From NCBI RefSeq assembly GCF_036588685.1, contig NC_086382.1, forward strand, positions 72,451,999 through 72,515,998: DNA of 64,000 nucleotides, given 5' to 3'. Source of the stretch: Mytilus trossulus (lineage: Eukaryota; Mollusca; Bivalvia; Mytilida; Mytilidae). Shown in pieces: positions 47,146 through 60,024 of the stretch (positions within the stretch are counted from its first letter, which is position 1; the number at the start of each line of letters is the position of its first letter). Position numbers and translations under genes: made by a program. A model generated the notes under the pieces. The model saw only the letters and a program-made list of their open reading frames with translations. It did no database searches and was not told the DNA's origin.

Positions 47146-47989
47146 ATAGGTCAAATAGGGTTTTTGCAGATCGCCTAGGCTTAATATTAAGTTTTATAAA
47201 TAGAATTTTAATAGTATAAAGACAATTTTTATCTTTTACATATAAAAGGATAAATAAATATCAAAAACTGTGAACTGTGTACATAATCCTCATAGTGTAT
47301 ATATATTGATGGATTGATATTCTATACTGTTGCGGTGGTGGAGCTATTTTTATTGTTTTACTCCATATAACGGAGGTGTGCCTATATTGGCAGAAATTCA
47401 TAGGATACAGATACATGACGAAAACGGCTGTGAACTCTATATTCTCAGCATTTTCTATTATTCTACATGATAAATTATACATACGTTTAAAACTTTTCTC
47501 TCCGACATCTTTAGGCTTTCTTTAAAAAAACGGTGATAAAATCTGTAAAATTACAAATATCAAACGTAGTTTGTATCCGGAAATAACAAAGGGTAGTTAA
47601 TATCAAAGTAGTTACGGACCAGATATGTGCCAATATCCGGATACTAACTTGGGCACATATTTTTAAATTTAAAGATAAAACACAAAACACAAAACACAAA
47701 GTAATTAGATGTGTTTTTTTGTCATTTTAATTATGTGCAGTTTAGCAGAATATTCATATTGTTAATGTTGGCAGTATCATTTTAGTGGAAGGATAAAAAG
47801 ATATGAATTTGCATTGTGGTATTCAGCGTATTTTATAACTGAACAAAATGCCCATGCTGCCATGATGAAATACTTGCTTTACATTATCCAAAGTTATTTA
47901 AAAGTCTCTTAATAAAGTTTACATATTGATTTAATAAAATTAAGTAATTATAAGATTCGTATAGCAGGCTATTTGCATATGACACCATT

Positions 47990-48790
47990 GCCTACATCAT
48001 TGTACATCACAGTAACATCAGATGGTAATAATACCCTCCAAGAAGATTTAGACAAGTTGGCTGTCTGAGAAGAAAAATGAATGATGAAATTCAATCCAGA
48101 TAAATATCAGGTACTATCAGTAACAAAGAACAGAACGCATAATAAAGGATTACTGTTTACAAAACAACACTTTGGAGCTAGTAACATCTGCAAAATACTT
48201 AGGAGTAACTATATATATAGGTCTATATATATAACATCAGACCTCAAATGGGATAAACTGTGCAAAGGCAAATAAAACCATCGGATTTCTCAATAGAAAG
48301 AAACCTCAATATATCTTACAGGGATATTAAAGAAAAGGCCTACATCTCCCTCGTTAGACCAACAGTCGAGTACGCCAGTATTCTATGGGATCCATACCTA
48401 CAAAAAGATAAACACAAGTTAGAAATGGTACAAAGGAGATCAGCAAGATATGTAACAAACCGTTACAGTAACATACTATCCGTTACAGATATGTTGGAAC
48501 AACTAAAGTGGACACCAATCGAAGATAGAAGAAGAAGCGCACCGTCCATCAATGCTGTAAAAGATCAACAATCAAGAGGTCAACGTTTCAGCAAGCCACA
48601 AACTCATCCCACCGGAAAGGATCTCAAGAAATATGGGCACAAACTCCCACAAAAGATCCCACAATTTTTTATGACAACAAGGAAAGAGTCTTTCTACCAG
48701 AGGACCAACAGGGATTGGAATGCCTTACCCTCCTCAGTTACATATGTCAGCAGCATTGAATCGCTGAACAGGCTCCTGACAAACAAATAA
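47990..48790 (+). mobile_element. Decayed CR1/L2-like non-LTR fragment
   Basis: Translated pieces match the end of a CR1/L2-type RT: LQEDLDKLAV then MMKFNPDKYQVLS, KEKAYISLVRPTVEYASILW, KLEMVQRRSARYVTNRY and RDWNALPSSV. Frames change near 48270. Two TGA codons (48066-48068, 48078-48080) fall where the W-E-E-K-W motif has Trp, so they are plain TGG-to-TGA mutations. Part of the sequence around 48540-48600 does not match the expected LINE pattern and may be scrambled. Confidence 0.75.
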
Positions 48791-49752
48791 ATCAAAAGCC
48801 CTTGTTTTACATCCCCACTGTTAAATATTTGTTTTGCACCTTTTTGATTTTGTTTGATATTTTAATCAAAATTATTATTGCGCACACCCTAAAGTGACAG
48901 AATAGTCAACATGATGAAGTAGTAGAAGTTGAAGCTGGATTTTTTTTCAATATTTTCTCTGTCTGTTAAATAAGTCACTTATAATTGATAACAAAAACAC
49001 ACAAAATATTCATTGTATATGTTACAGGCACTACTAAATTTAGGCATTTTGTAAACTAACTGAAAAACGTTCGGCATTTTCCAAAATGACTGCAAGATTC
49101 AGTAAAATTTCAAATTTATACATGATGACTGATTTTTACAAAATGCTTGGAAAAATTGAGAGACATTTTCAATAAAATGCCTGAAATTATTCTATAGAAT
49201 GAAAATAAAAAAATAAAAAAACTGAAAGCTTTCAACACCGGAGCAGTTTAATCTATGGTAGCAACTTAGATGAAAAAAAAAATGAAAATAATCAAGAATA
49301 AATTTTATTGAATTTTTCCAAATTCAAACAAGCACAGAACTTGGCAATTATTGATTATATTTCAAAATGTTTAAATGATAACTGTTTCAAAATATTTGTC
49401 CTAATTTTTTTTTTGGCAAATAAGTTTTTTTTAGCATTTCAAACACTTAAGGAGGAACATGGACCATCACACATTTAACTGTTATTACATTAACTAATAA
49501 AACACTTAACATTTGACAACATTGGGTTTAGCAATAAGCACACACGTCATACATGCATGCCTATCTTCTTGTTCATATGTTTCCAAACAAATCAGAGTAT
49601 AAATTATTATCATCATAAGCTTGACTAGCATCTCTTGGGTCACAGCTTTTGACAGACTGAAGCAGATCTGCCAATGACAGACGATGCATCTTTAAAAGGA
49701 GACGCTTATATATCCTGTCAAAGCACTGTATTTATTTTTTCGTTGTCGATTT

Positions 49753-49902
49753 TAAGCTCACCTGGCCAAATGGGCCAAGTGAGATGTTTTCATTATTTTG
49801 CGGTAATTATCGTTTGTTATGATTTTAACCTTATTCGACATAAATTCCAAAACCATAGTAGACACAGATGAGCGACACAGGCTCTTCAGAGCCTCTAGTT
49901 TA
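49753..49902. mobile_element. Miniature (150 bp) relative of the 41.9-45.3 kb element
   Basis: Starts AGCTCACCTGGCCAAATGGG and ends GAGCGACACAGGCTC, TTCAGAGCCTCTAGT. It has the same two different termini but almost no interior. This shows which two ends belong together. Confidence 0.7.
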
Positions 49903-50238
49903 CGATCCTAACCATAATCAACTAGTGTTTCATTCATTCATCAGAGTGAAAATATAAGGTCAGCGAAGATTAAGATACTTATATATTTGCATCAGTTTGG
50001 ATGTGGATGTATACATTTTCATTATTTCTGAATGTGAACATTACATACATTAATCAAGTAAAATCACTTGGTTCAATACTAATCCTCTGATATAAAAAAA
50101 AAAAGAAGATGTGGTATGATTGCCAATGAGACAACTATCCACAAAAGACCAAAATGACACAATCAATAACAACTATAGGTCACCGTACGGTGCCTCTGAA
50201 TAAATCAAAATATAGCAATAATATATAATATATACATG

Positions 50239-50365
50239 ATAAAATTGAGAATGGAAATGGAGAATGTATCAAAGAGACAACAACCCGACCAAAGAAAAAA
50301 AAAACAACAGCAGAAGAACACCAACAGGTCTTCAATGTAGCGAGAAATTCCCGCACCCGGAGGCT
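50239..50365 (-). repeat. Partial Naiad-family 3' tail, inverted
   Basis: Reverse complement of the tail end: GATAAAATTGAGAATGGAAA through GAGACAACAACCCGACCAAAG to CCCGCACCCGGAGGC. Smaller pieces of the same family are at 16240-16320 (+) and 39431-39484 (-). Confidence 0.75.
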
Positions 50366-50634
50366 ACATAACATTTTATAAGTTAATGTATCAAATATCT
50401 TGCAACCATAACTCATTCGAATGAGTATATATCAGCTTCAATCAGTTGCATATAGATTCTTTGCGTTCATCGAACCGAATAATTGTCTTTCATACCACGT
50501 CCAAGAACTTTTATGAAAAGGACATTTCAATATTCCGATACAGTTCTATGGAACAGTATTCCTGTAGATTTATTTTTTTAGAAAAGGTAGAACAGTTCAA
50601 ACAAAGGTTTTATAATGTTTATTTGGCAAAACTT

Positions 50635-51160
50635 TAAGGAATTTTTGGTCCTCTATGCTCTTCAACTTATTCCTTTTTAACTGTTATGCATTTGAACATC
50701 GCTGATGAATCTTTTGTAGACGAAACGCGCGTATGGCGGAACTATAACATTTAAGTTCTGGAATATATGATGAGTTTATTTACAACCACTGAGTCGATGC
50801 TTCTTTTGTTGGAGCTTTTATTCTCCGAGATTATCACCAGCCTATAAGCTAGTAGTCAGCACCTCTGTGTTGATATGAATCATCATTGATATGGTCATAA
50901 TGATAAATTAACTGCTTACAACACTTTTATTCCTTGAAATACTAAGGCTTAACTTCCTCAGGAATATATTACCTAAGCTGTATTTGACAAAACTTTCAGG
51001 AAGTCCTAAATGCTCAATTTCGTACTTTATTTTACCTTTTTAACTTTTTGTTTATTCGTGTGTCACTGATGAGTCTTTTGAAGATGAAACGCGAGTCTGA
51101 CGCAAATACAAAATTTTAATCGTGGTATCTATGACGAGTTTATTTTTACTCACGATTTAA
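50635..51160 (+). repeat. GACGAAACGCGCG-family dispersed repeats, two adjacent units of about 370 bp
   Basis: Unit ends at 50710-50790 and 51070-51150 share TGATGAGTCTTTTG, the GACGAAACGCGCG-like block and GTATCTATGACGAGTTTATT. A more diverged unit follows at about 51310-51650 and a good one ends at 53380-53455. Inverted or partial copies: 2195-2320 (+), 4935-5062 (-), 23884-24010 (-), 27255-27400 (-), 55025-55095 (-). Confidence 0.75.
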
Positions 51161-53457
51161 TGGTATGTTTACATTCTTATTTCTGTTTGATATTCAATCA
51201 AAGATAAAGAAGTGGCTACCCATGAACATAACATAAGTGTCCTTATAACCAACTTTGTTTTACTGGGTCTGCCAAGTACTCCAAGAAACATCTTTCCATG
51301 GACCTTTGATAAGTTTATTCACAACCACTGGCCATGGGTTGATGTCACTTATGGTGGATGTTTCCGCATCAAGGTTATCACCGGTCCAGTATACGTAGTC
51401 ACTACTTCTGTGTTGACATGAGTTATCATTGAAATGGTTATAATCATAAACTGATTCTTTCCAAAAAAAATATCCAAGTACTTAAGATTTGTTACCCAGA
51501 AATAGCCTACCTTTACTATATTTGGCATAACATTTAGGAATTTTAGATCATACATGCTCTTCATCATCGTCCGTTTCTTTGTCTTTGATATACTTACGCG
51601 TGTCTAGTGTTCAAAACTTTAATGTTGATACCTATGTGCTCAGTTTATTTTCAAAACGATTAACAGTATTTGTATCTGCAATTATACTAGGGTCTCTGTG
51701 TTATGTGCGAAATAAAGTTCTCGAAAGCTGGTGGAAATCAGATAGTGATACTGAACACGTCCAAAGCATTGTCAGAGTTCATATAATCCAAATATTTAAA
51801 CTTGTAGTAGTACACACATTTGACCTCTCTATTCTTTACGCTGCTTTTACCATTTGAAACGAAAAGAAATATTGAAACAATTAGTACTTGTTAGTTTCTT
51901 TAGAAAGAATGGTCAAAGTTGATGAAAATATCTTGTGTTAGCAGAATATAAATTAAAGTTTGCAAACAAAATAAAACACTCGGATTCAAACAAATAAAAT
52001 GTCTAATGTAGTTAGTTTTTCTATACACTACATACATGGTACGTTTGAAAGACGGTTTAAAAAAAAACACGCTTTTCAATAAGAACCTACTGTGTTAAGA
52101 TTTTTTGCCGTCTTGTTTCTCTATTCATTTGAAAAAGAGGAACTTTTCACGGAAAAAAATAAGCTAGCACTATTTTTACACTTTCAATTTTGCTGAATTG
52201 ATGACGTCTTCTAAATAAATATTTAAATGGTGACTTCTAGTATCACATGAAAGAACTTTAGATAAAGGATACCACATAAGCAGTTATGACGAGATCTACT
52301 CCCAATTGCCAAAAAACTTACATGTAGAAATTGACAATCAGGGTTGGTTGAGAACAAAATTTGATAACTAATTGGATGCTTTTCAGTCCTTCTATTTATA
52401 TATAGAAAGCGTCCAGCAGCACCTGTATATGTAGTATGTATCTCTCTCACAGCTGATAATATATTCAAGAGCGCATCCTATCCTGATTTCCTTGATAGAT
52501 GGAATTGCTATTGAACGTATTTGCGGTGTCATTGTTGTCGGCCTATGAGCTTTGAAACATTTACAGGAACCATACTTTGGTATGATTGGTATGGATATCA
52601 CCTGTACATAAATTTATATTTTTGTATGACTGGGGAGTGATATTGAACACACATATATTACCGGTAATTACGTTACTGGTTTTCAATCGACATCACCAAT
52701 TCGAACAGTTCCAATAAGTATTTCGGTAACAGATATTAAAGCTATATTCACTTAAGGAATAGTATGCGGTAACAATAAATGAAATCAAATTATATTGCAA
52801 GCAAACAATCTATGTACGACTATTTAAAATATTCATCAAATTTCTGGGATGCTTGCCTCTAAGACTTCTCTACATATACCAGGAAGAATTCCTTTTCAGA
52901 TTGATAGATGTATTTCTGAACGCCAATGAACAAATATTTTTTGCCTTTCAGATAGGTTCTAATGTCAACCGAGACGAATGGAAATTTAGGATAATTATGC
53001 TTGACTGGGATCTCCGCTGTAAACTATCAAACAGTTCTTCATCTTCGGTTGAAATTTCAAAGGAACATAGAACATACCTATGATTATCCTGAATGTCTTC
53101 TTTACTATGTGTCATAAGGGTATATGTTGAGTTTCCAAGTGAATTGTCAATACCTTATTTGCTGACACGAATTATCATTAATATTGTTATATTTATAAAT
53201 TAACTGTTTACAAAATTTGGAATTTTTGAAATACTAAGGCTATTCTACCTCAGGCATAGATTACCATAGCTGTATTTGGCAATTTCTTTTAGGAATTTTG
53301 GTTCTCAATGCTTTTCAACTTCGTACTTTCTTTGGCCTTTTAAACTTTTTTGGATTCGACCGTCGACGTCACTGATGAGTCTTTTGTAGACGAAACGCGC
53401 GTCTGGCGTATATACAAAATTTAGTCCTGGTATCTATGATGAGTTTATTGTATATCA

Positions 53458-54020
53458 AGCAGTATATAAAATGTGATTAACACACAAACATGATGTTATT
53501 TGGGGCTTTATTTGTGGGGACAACATAATATTTGTCAAGGAGATAGAACAAGTCTTTGTCAACATTTGGGTCTTTAAAGATTGATGTAACATGGGTGTTG
53601 ATAGATCTAGACCCAATCAGTTTCTTAATTATGATTTGTGTTTACGATCTCACTGCCTTAACTCATTTCAAAGAATATCTATGTATCATTTTTCACCTTT
53701 AACCCATTGCCCAGCATTATCTGTGACTGAAGCCATCAGAACTTTGAAGATATTTTTCCAATTGGTCGATTAAGGCTTTTCATATTTCAGACCTTTGGAT
53801 AACACATTGCGCATGAAGTGTTGTTGACAATGTTGAGGTCACCAATTAAAACGTGGACAGCCTGATTATATATGAATGGGAAACTAGTACAGATGCAAGT
53901 AAAAGGTTCAAACTTTAAGTGATCAATAATCAGATCCTGCAACATGTGTTTGTAATTGAAAATGCTAGCTGCAAATGGTTTGGTATAGGTTTAAGACATG
54001 ATAGGTACAAACTGATCTTT
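53458..54020 (-). pseudogene. Decayed Naiad-like element: CxC linker and pre-RT region with ordinary Cys codons
   Basis: Minus-strand translation, with frameshifts and stops, aligns to the linker of the 11.6-kb element. In order it shows SIFNY, TCICTSFPF (CxC with TGC at 53897-53895 and TGT at 53891-53889), HVLIGDLNIV (cf. HVITGDLNIV), a KGLKYEKP-like block (cf. KKGPKYRPP) and PTNKAPNNIMFVC (cf. PADKAANNVVVV then TGA), with TGT at 53482-53480 followed by TAA. The element is cut off at about 53458 by another repeat. RT motifs and nuclease are absent. Confidence 0.7.
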
Positions 54021-54169
54021 TAAAAAGAATGGAATTTTCGAATGAACTGATTTAAAATAAAGAATATTGCCTACGCTGACGTCATCGAGACCTTTGTTGG
54101 TAAATGACATCTTTTTAATTTTTTAAATGTGCTGGTTTGAAAAGTCTGTGCCTTGCAATATCCAAATGA

Positions 54170-54480
54170 TAGATGTAAGCTTACCCTTCCGGAGCACCTG
54201 AGATCACCACTAGTTTTTTGTGGGGTTTGTGTTGTTTATTCTTTAGTTTTCTATGTTGTGTCATGTGTACTATTGTTTGTCTGTTTGTCATTTTTAGCCA
54301 TGGCGTTGTCAGTTTCTCTTAGATTTATGAGTTTGACTGTCCCTTTGGTATCTTTCGTCCCTCTTTTGTATTGATTTGAATGAGGGTTTGAAACAGTGGT
54401 TTCTAAACACAAGTTGTAAAGAGAATGACGTTTTGAAATGATAATGAATAAAAGAGGGACGAAAGATACCAAAGGGACAT
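54170..54480. repeat. Dispersed repeat with an inverted partial copy (fold-back)
   Basis: 54170-54373 is the GGAGCACCTGAGATCACC ... CATGGCGTTGTCAGTTT repeat, also seen at 28735-28960, more diverged at 28080-28335, and partly at 16375-16460. Its end, TGTCCCTTTGGTATCTTTCG then TCCCTCTTTT, reappears inverted at about 54449-54480, giving arms of about 30 bp without visible mismatch. Several short open frames here, on both strands, are shadows. Confidence 0.7.
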
Positions 54481-54499
54481 ATAAAATTTGTGTTCGAAT

Positions 54500-56640
54500 G
54501 GGATGAATACCTATCAGCTTTTGTATTAATGGTATTCACATCTGCATTATATATCTGAAATGTTCACATGATTAATACTTAATAAACAGTTTATGTTAAA
54601 ACATTGGGAAATTCCCGGAACATACACAAGCGGCATTTGAAATATTTACTGATTTCAAAAGATAATTTACAAAAAATACATGATGTTTATTGACAATGCG
54701 ATATTCATATGTCACACATGATTCAATTTCATTTATATACATGCACATCAACAACTTTCTATGTCAAGGTCTATGATTTTTATAAAAACAGAAATATGAT
54801 CTGTAAACAATCATCAGAAAAATAATTCAAATACAAAAAATACAAAAAAGACGTAACAATATTATAAGGCAACAATTCTTTTTATCTTGTTTTATATAAT
54901 GTACTTCTTATATAAACCTTTTGCATCTGTTTTATCCTATGTAAAATTATAACAACAATAAATCAATTATGATTAGGTGTAATGTGGTCTATTTTGTAAT
55001 GTAAACACAAATATGTTCGTCTTGCTTGGTTAAAATAAACTCATTCAAGATACCAGGATTGAAATTTTGTATTTGCGCAAAACGTGCGTTTCTTTAAAAG
55101 AAAGCAAATATTTACAATCTGCTGCAAGTTCTTCTGACACTCATGCCAAATAAACATTAATTCTACGTAAAAATAAATCTTTTAAACTTCGCGCTTTCGG
55201 AGCTATTTCTCTGATTTACTTATACATCAGAAACGCACATACAAATTAATTGAAAGCCAGAGATGTATAAAGTTGACAGGGTTACCCCGCCATAGAGTAT
55301 CGTCTTCTCCATTTTCAAGAACCTCGTGAACGGTTTTCTTTAATCATATATTAATTTGTTTTGTTAAAAGAATCCTTCTTTCATTCATTTAGGAATTTGA
55401 TGTTTCTGGTTGAATTTCAAAGTTTTGGCTGTCACGTTTATTCACCAATTTTCTATATAATCTGGTCGAATAAGAACTGAACATATTGCACAGACAAATA
55501 TATATTGTGGAAATATGTATATTGATATCTAGATGTCTAGATGTGGTAATTTATGATATACATTGAAGGGTCATAATACAACTATTTTGCATATTCACAT
55601 AATATCAGAGACAGTACTTTGCTATTATCAAGTCAGGAATATGACACTAGTTATCCATTCGTTTGATGCCTTTGAGCTTAATTTTGATCTAGCCATTTAA
55701 TTAACCATGAAATTAATTATGGACTTTTCGTTTTGGAATATCATGGAAGTTTAGTATTTTTGTGATTTTCCTTTTTGCTATGATTGCATACAAAAAAGCA
55801 ATTCCTAATCTAATAGTAACTATTATGGACTGTGTTGCTTTTTATTTTAAGGGGACACTATGTCATAAAGGGGAGGCCATTCAACTTAACAATTACATTT
55901 CTATAATTTCGAGCTGTAAATTTCATCAAGGATAGCCACTGTTGTGAAATCTATTAATAACATGTTATTACAATGAAACATCATTAAAATAATTAACACT
56001 TTGATCATCACTACAGAACAAAAGGAACGTGTTGAAATAAATTACATTAAACTAGAAAATCAGCATGATTATGTTCTACTTATAACCTTAAATTATGACA
56101 ATGCACGACTAGTTTTTTTTTATTATGCTTCATTATTGAAGTATCACATATTACATAATCTGATAAAGACAAATAAACTGCTGCTTACTGATCACATGAC
56201 ACGCCCGCAAGTCACATAACACTTTTAAAATAAATAAAATAACATACATTTTAATACTCGTCAAATTGAAAACAGCACATGTCATCAAAATTATAATTCA
56301 GAACCGATCAGTGTATAAATATTTTAAAAAAAAAAGAGTTAATAAATGCATTTGAGCTTTAACATGTATAAAACAAGCTTCAATTTATTTTTAATTTGGA
56401 ACGATTCAAGTCACAGAACTATTTATGGAACAATCAATTGGTTAAAAAATCTAGTAACGATTCTTTGAATTATAAATTGTGTAATAACCACATGCAGCGG
56501 GACAGGCAAACAGCGTTAACAATATACCAAAAACATTTATAAGTCACTTTTCGTTGACGCAGGTAATTTAACATTTCAATAGATCAGTAAAATTGTTCAT
56601 AGAAACACTTTGCATGAATATCATACAAAAGAAAAACTGG
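54500..56640. other. Downstream region of the kinase gene, no gene recognised
   Basis: AT-rich. It holds only short dispersed-repeat pieces at 55025-55095 and 55625-55790 and the kinase poly(A) candidate at 56389-56384. Confidence 0.5.
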
Positions 56641-56648
56641 GCTTGCAA

Positions 56649-59600
56649 TTATGACTTAGAACACGTTGTTATTCGTATGCGCATCATGGGTGCTTCATCC
56701 TCTGCAATAATAAATTCTACTGGTGAAGGAGATTTCTCATTATGAACATATTCTGATGGTTCTGGTGATCCCTTAGAATTGTTATTGTGTCCATAGATAC
56801 CCAGATCCGATTTAGCACGTGATAACGCAGACGATGGCACTTCCGGAAGTCTCTGTCGAACCAGACCTGCTGTTTTTGGTTTCGTGTAATCTGATATACC
56901 ACTACTCAACATTTTCGTAGTCGATTTGTCAAGCAAAACCCTCCCTGAAATAATATAAAACACACATGAATAAATGGTAAATCTTTGACAAAATATTTTC
57001 TGTTTTCCTACTAGAGTATTAGCAATTCATATACAATATTAACTTGCGTGCTTTATAGATATTTTTGCACTACAGTTTTAGCTTTATTCTTTCACATGTT
57101 GTTTTGATGTCATTTCCTGCGTTATTTTCTTCTTCTTTATTTTGAAGGACGCTTTACAGTTATTATGGTACATTTTATTTGAATTGCGAATATTTAACTT
57201 ATTATAAAACAGTCATGTAGCATAATTTGGTCGGATATTATTTATATTCAAATTAGTTGCGTTTCTTCTGTTATAAAAGATTAAGATTAGTTTTTTTACT
57301 TGGTATGTAAAGGTATGTTAAATAAAATTCTAATTGTTCCGAAATGATCAATGTGATATCTCCTTATCCTCATTTTAATAATATTTTTTGAATCACTTGT
57401 ACTACTCCCATGGACTGTTACCTTGTGTTTACACGTATTTGTGGGGGGAAAAACACACCAACAACAAAAACAATCTAGCGTGTCAATCAGATACAAATTA
57501 TTGTTCATAGTATGTATGTTTTGCATTAAATTTTGCCACTGGACCTTCATACCATTCATTGGGTTTATACAGTGATTAGTTTTGTGATAGATCTAAATCC
57601 TCCCTAAACTACATGTACCTAGGAAATTTGGTTTATTCTAGATAACACGGACATGCATCTTTGAAGTCGCAAAAAACCCTTTGAAGTATTCGCAGTTATC
57701 AGATTGCACTTTATATTTGGCATATAAGTATAAATAAAGGTGTGTACCTCTGCCAACAATTTTTGCATATTTAATGTCATCTAACGTCGGCATTGCATCT
57801 CTAGGAGTGAGCATTTTCTGTGATGAAATTGAGTTTGCGTAGATTGTTTTGGTTCTAGATAATGTCAGTGCTGCACCGCGTACTAATCTCTGCCGACTTT
57901 TTCCTGTCATACCCCACAACTCCTCCGGGTATGGATCACTCAGGAAACTTGATGCTTGTTCTGACTCCTCATGTGACTGTGGTTCTGTTAGTGTACGTAA
58001 TGAGTATCTATATGGTGTTTTCACAGATCCTGGACGGGGACCCGCAGGCGAGGTTTTAGGGACAGCCATTTCCCTTTCTTGCAAAACATTGTTTATTTCT
58101 ATTTCAGTTTTGGCTCTTCCGCCAAGTGATGTGTTTGGAGGGGGTGGAGGTGTTTCAATATATGTACTCGCCGATTGTCCATTTACATGTTGAAATCGTT
58201 CATAAATATTTTTCTTAATAATAGGAATATTTTTGGGTACTTCTGGTGTGTCATAGCTGACAACGCCGTCTGCTGACCATTCATATACAGCTTGTTTAGG
58301 TTGGCAAGATAACATAAAATCCTTAGCTGGATGTTTTTGATCCGAACTTTTGTTTGAATTTGTTTTATATTGTTGTGACACAGCCATTCTTGGTCCTTTC
58401 TTTCTTAAAATAACATTTTCTCCTTGTTTTGAAAGTATCAAAGGTTTAGTTTTTGCATCTTTTAAAAACTGCAGGTAGTTTTTATACGATGAGGGTTGAA
58501 ACCCCTGATTTGACAAACCTTTGTCAACAGTTTCTTTAACGTATCCATTAGATCTAGGAATCGATGTCTCCTGACCTGGAAATGATAACGGAAATGACGT
58601 AAAAGTATGACTTTTCCTTTGAGGAAAAGAAGGATCCATTCCTAGTCCAATCAAATGGAGTCCTGCCTCAAAGCGTTTGTGAATAAGATGATAGGTTGCG
58701 GCAACAGAATTCACTTTCCTTTCATGAAGCGAAAAAATAATATCACTTTCGTGAAAATTGAACATTTTTGTCATGTAATTCATGACAGCACTCTGAGGTA
58801 CCAATGGTCCTAGTTGTGAAACAGTTGGATATTTTTGCACTGGAAGATCGTGACTGTCCAATAACCAAGGATGTATCATGAGTGCGTCCATTTTTATCCG
58901 CTTCCGGTCGTCTGCTGTGAGCATTCGCGTTAGAATATCGGCACATTCTGAAGTAAAGAACACAATTCATAAAACAATCACAAAATCATACCAAAACAAT
59001 TGCAAAAGTAGTCCACGTTACTTTATAAGTTTTAAATTAATCCAGTGAAATTCCCAGTATATTATTAAATATTTTCTAATGTTTCACCTGTCCACAATGA
59101 TAAATAACTTCAACATTACTACTTAGCCTGTCAAAGGGTTATCAGAACAATTAAAACATTTTTGTCCAGAAATGATTTAATTTCCATAAAGATCAATTAA
59201 TATTCAATATTATCTACGATTCCATACTCAACAGGTCTCGAATGTCAAAGTCGCGTTGCAGATATATTGTACATACTAGATGAATATTTATATGGATGAC
59301 AGGAGCTCGGGTCTATTATAATAGACTTAATGTAGGAATAATGCATTATCATTTCATGCTAATAATTTAAAGTTTGAAATATGTTTGATTTAAATACCAC
59401 AATTGTTCTTTTATCCCATACTGGTATAGTTTATTAACATTAAAATCCTATATAATCTCAATAAAAGAAATCAGTCGTGTCCAGAGGTAGTCAAAGGTTA
59501 ACGTTAGTTCATGATTTGTATAATATATTCAATGCAAATTATAGCAATTACAATTTACTCACATTGCACGAAGCACTTTTTGAAAAACATAAACTCAGAA

Positions 59601-60022
59601 TAGAATTAATATTCAGACAGCTTTTCGTTGTCGACAGGACAATATCTCGTTATGTTTCTAGTCCAGTAAAAATAAGGTACATATGCACGTTTTGTCCTTC
59701 CTGTGTCTCGTGTCTATGTTTTGATGATGGTCTGTTAAACAAATTTGACCACTTCATTGATTTGAGCAGTATGCCATTACAAATCTTAAGATATCATTTA
59801 CAATATTAGGTTTCACTTTAATTAAAATCTACCCAAGAGTAGAAAAAGAATTAACTCGTTATTTTAAATTAAATAAATATATATATAATTATTATACCTT
59901 GAGATAACCCGTCTGGTATCTCACAACCTTTCAATAGTAAGCTATGGAGCTGAGATAGATTGTTCGGTGAATCAGGAATAAATGGCAAGGCTCCTACTAG
60001 CATAGCATATAGACAAACTCCA
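56649..60022 (-). CDS. CAMK/AMPK-related Ser/Thr kinase, C-terminal three exons (partial)
   Basis: Exons in gene order: 60022-59898, 58947-57748, 56944-56649, with GT-AG junctions and matching phases (2, 1, 1), totalling 540 codons including the stop. The first encodes kinase subdomains IX-X (GVCLYAMLVGALPF ... LLLKGCEIPDGLSQ). The second opens with subdomain XI (ECADILTRMLTADDRKRI ... HPWLLDS), then a helical region (MNYMTKMFNFHESDIIFSL ... AATYHLIHKRF) in the place where AMPK-related kinases keep a UBA/AIS-like domain. A long low-complexity tail follows, with a Pro run, and ends MRIRITTCSKS. ATP-binding and catalytic-loop exons were not found between 60.0 and 64 kb, so they lie beyond the window or in exons I missed. 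HUNK/MARK-like is possible but I do not assign a subfamily. A poly(A) signal candidate is at 56389-56384. Confidence 0.85.
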
Positions 60023-60024
60023 CT

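Noticed and set aside
57849-58193. 114-codon plus-strand frame
   Set aside because: Shadow of the 1200-bp kinase exon on the opposite strand.
59477-59809. 110-codon plus-strand open frame inside the kinase intron
   Set aside because: AT-driven composition, no domain, no start context or poly(A) support; antisense to an intron.
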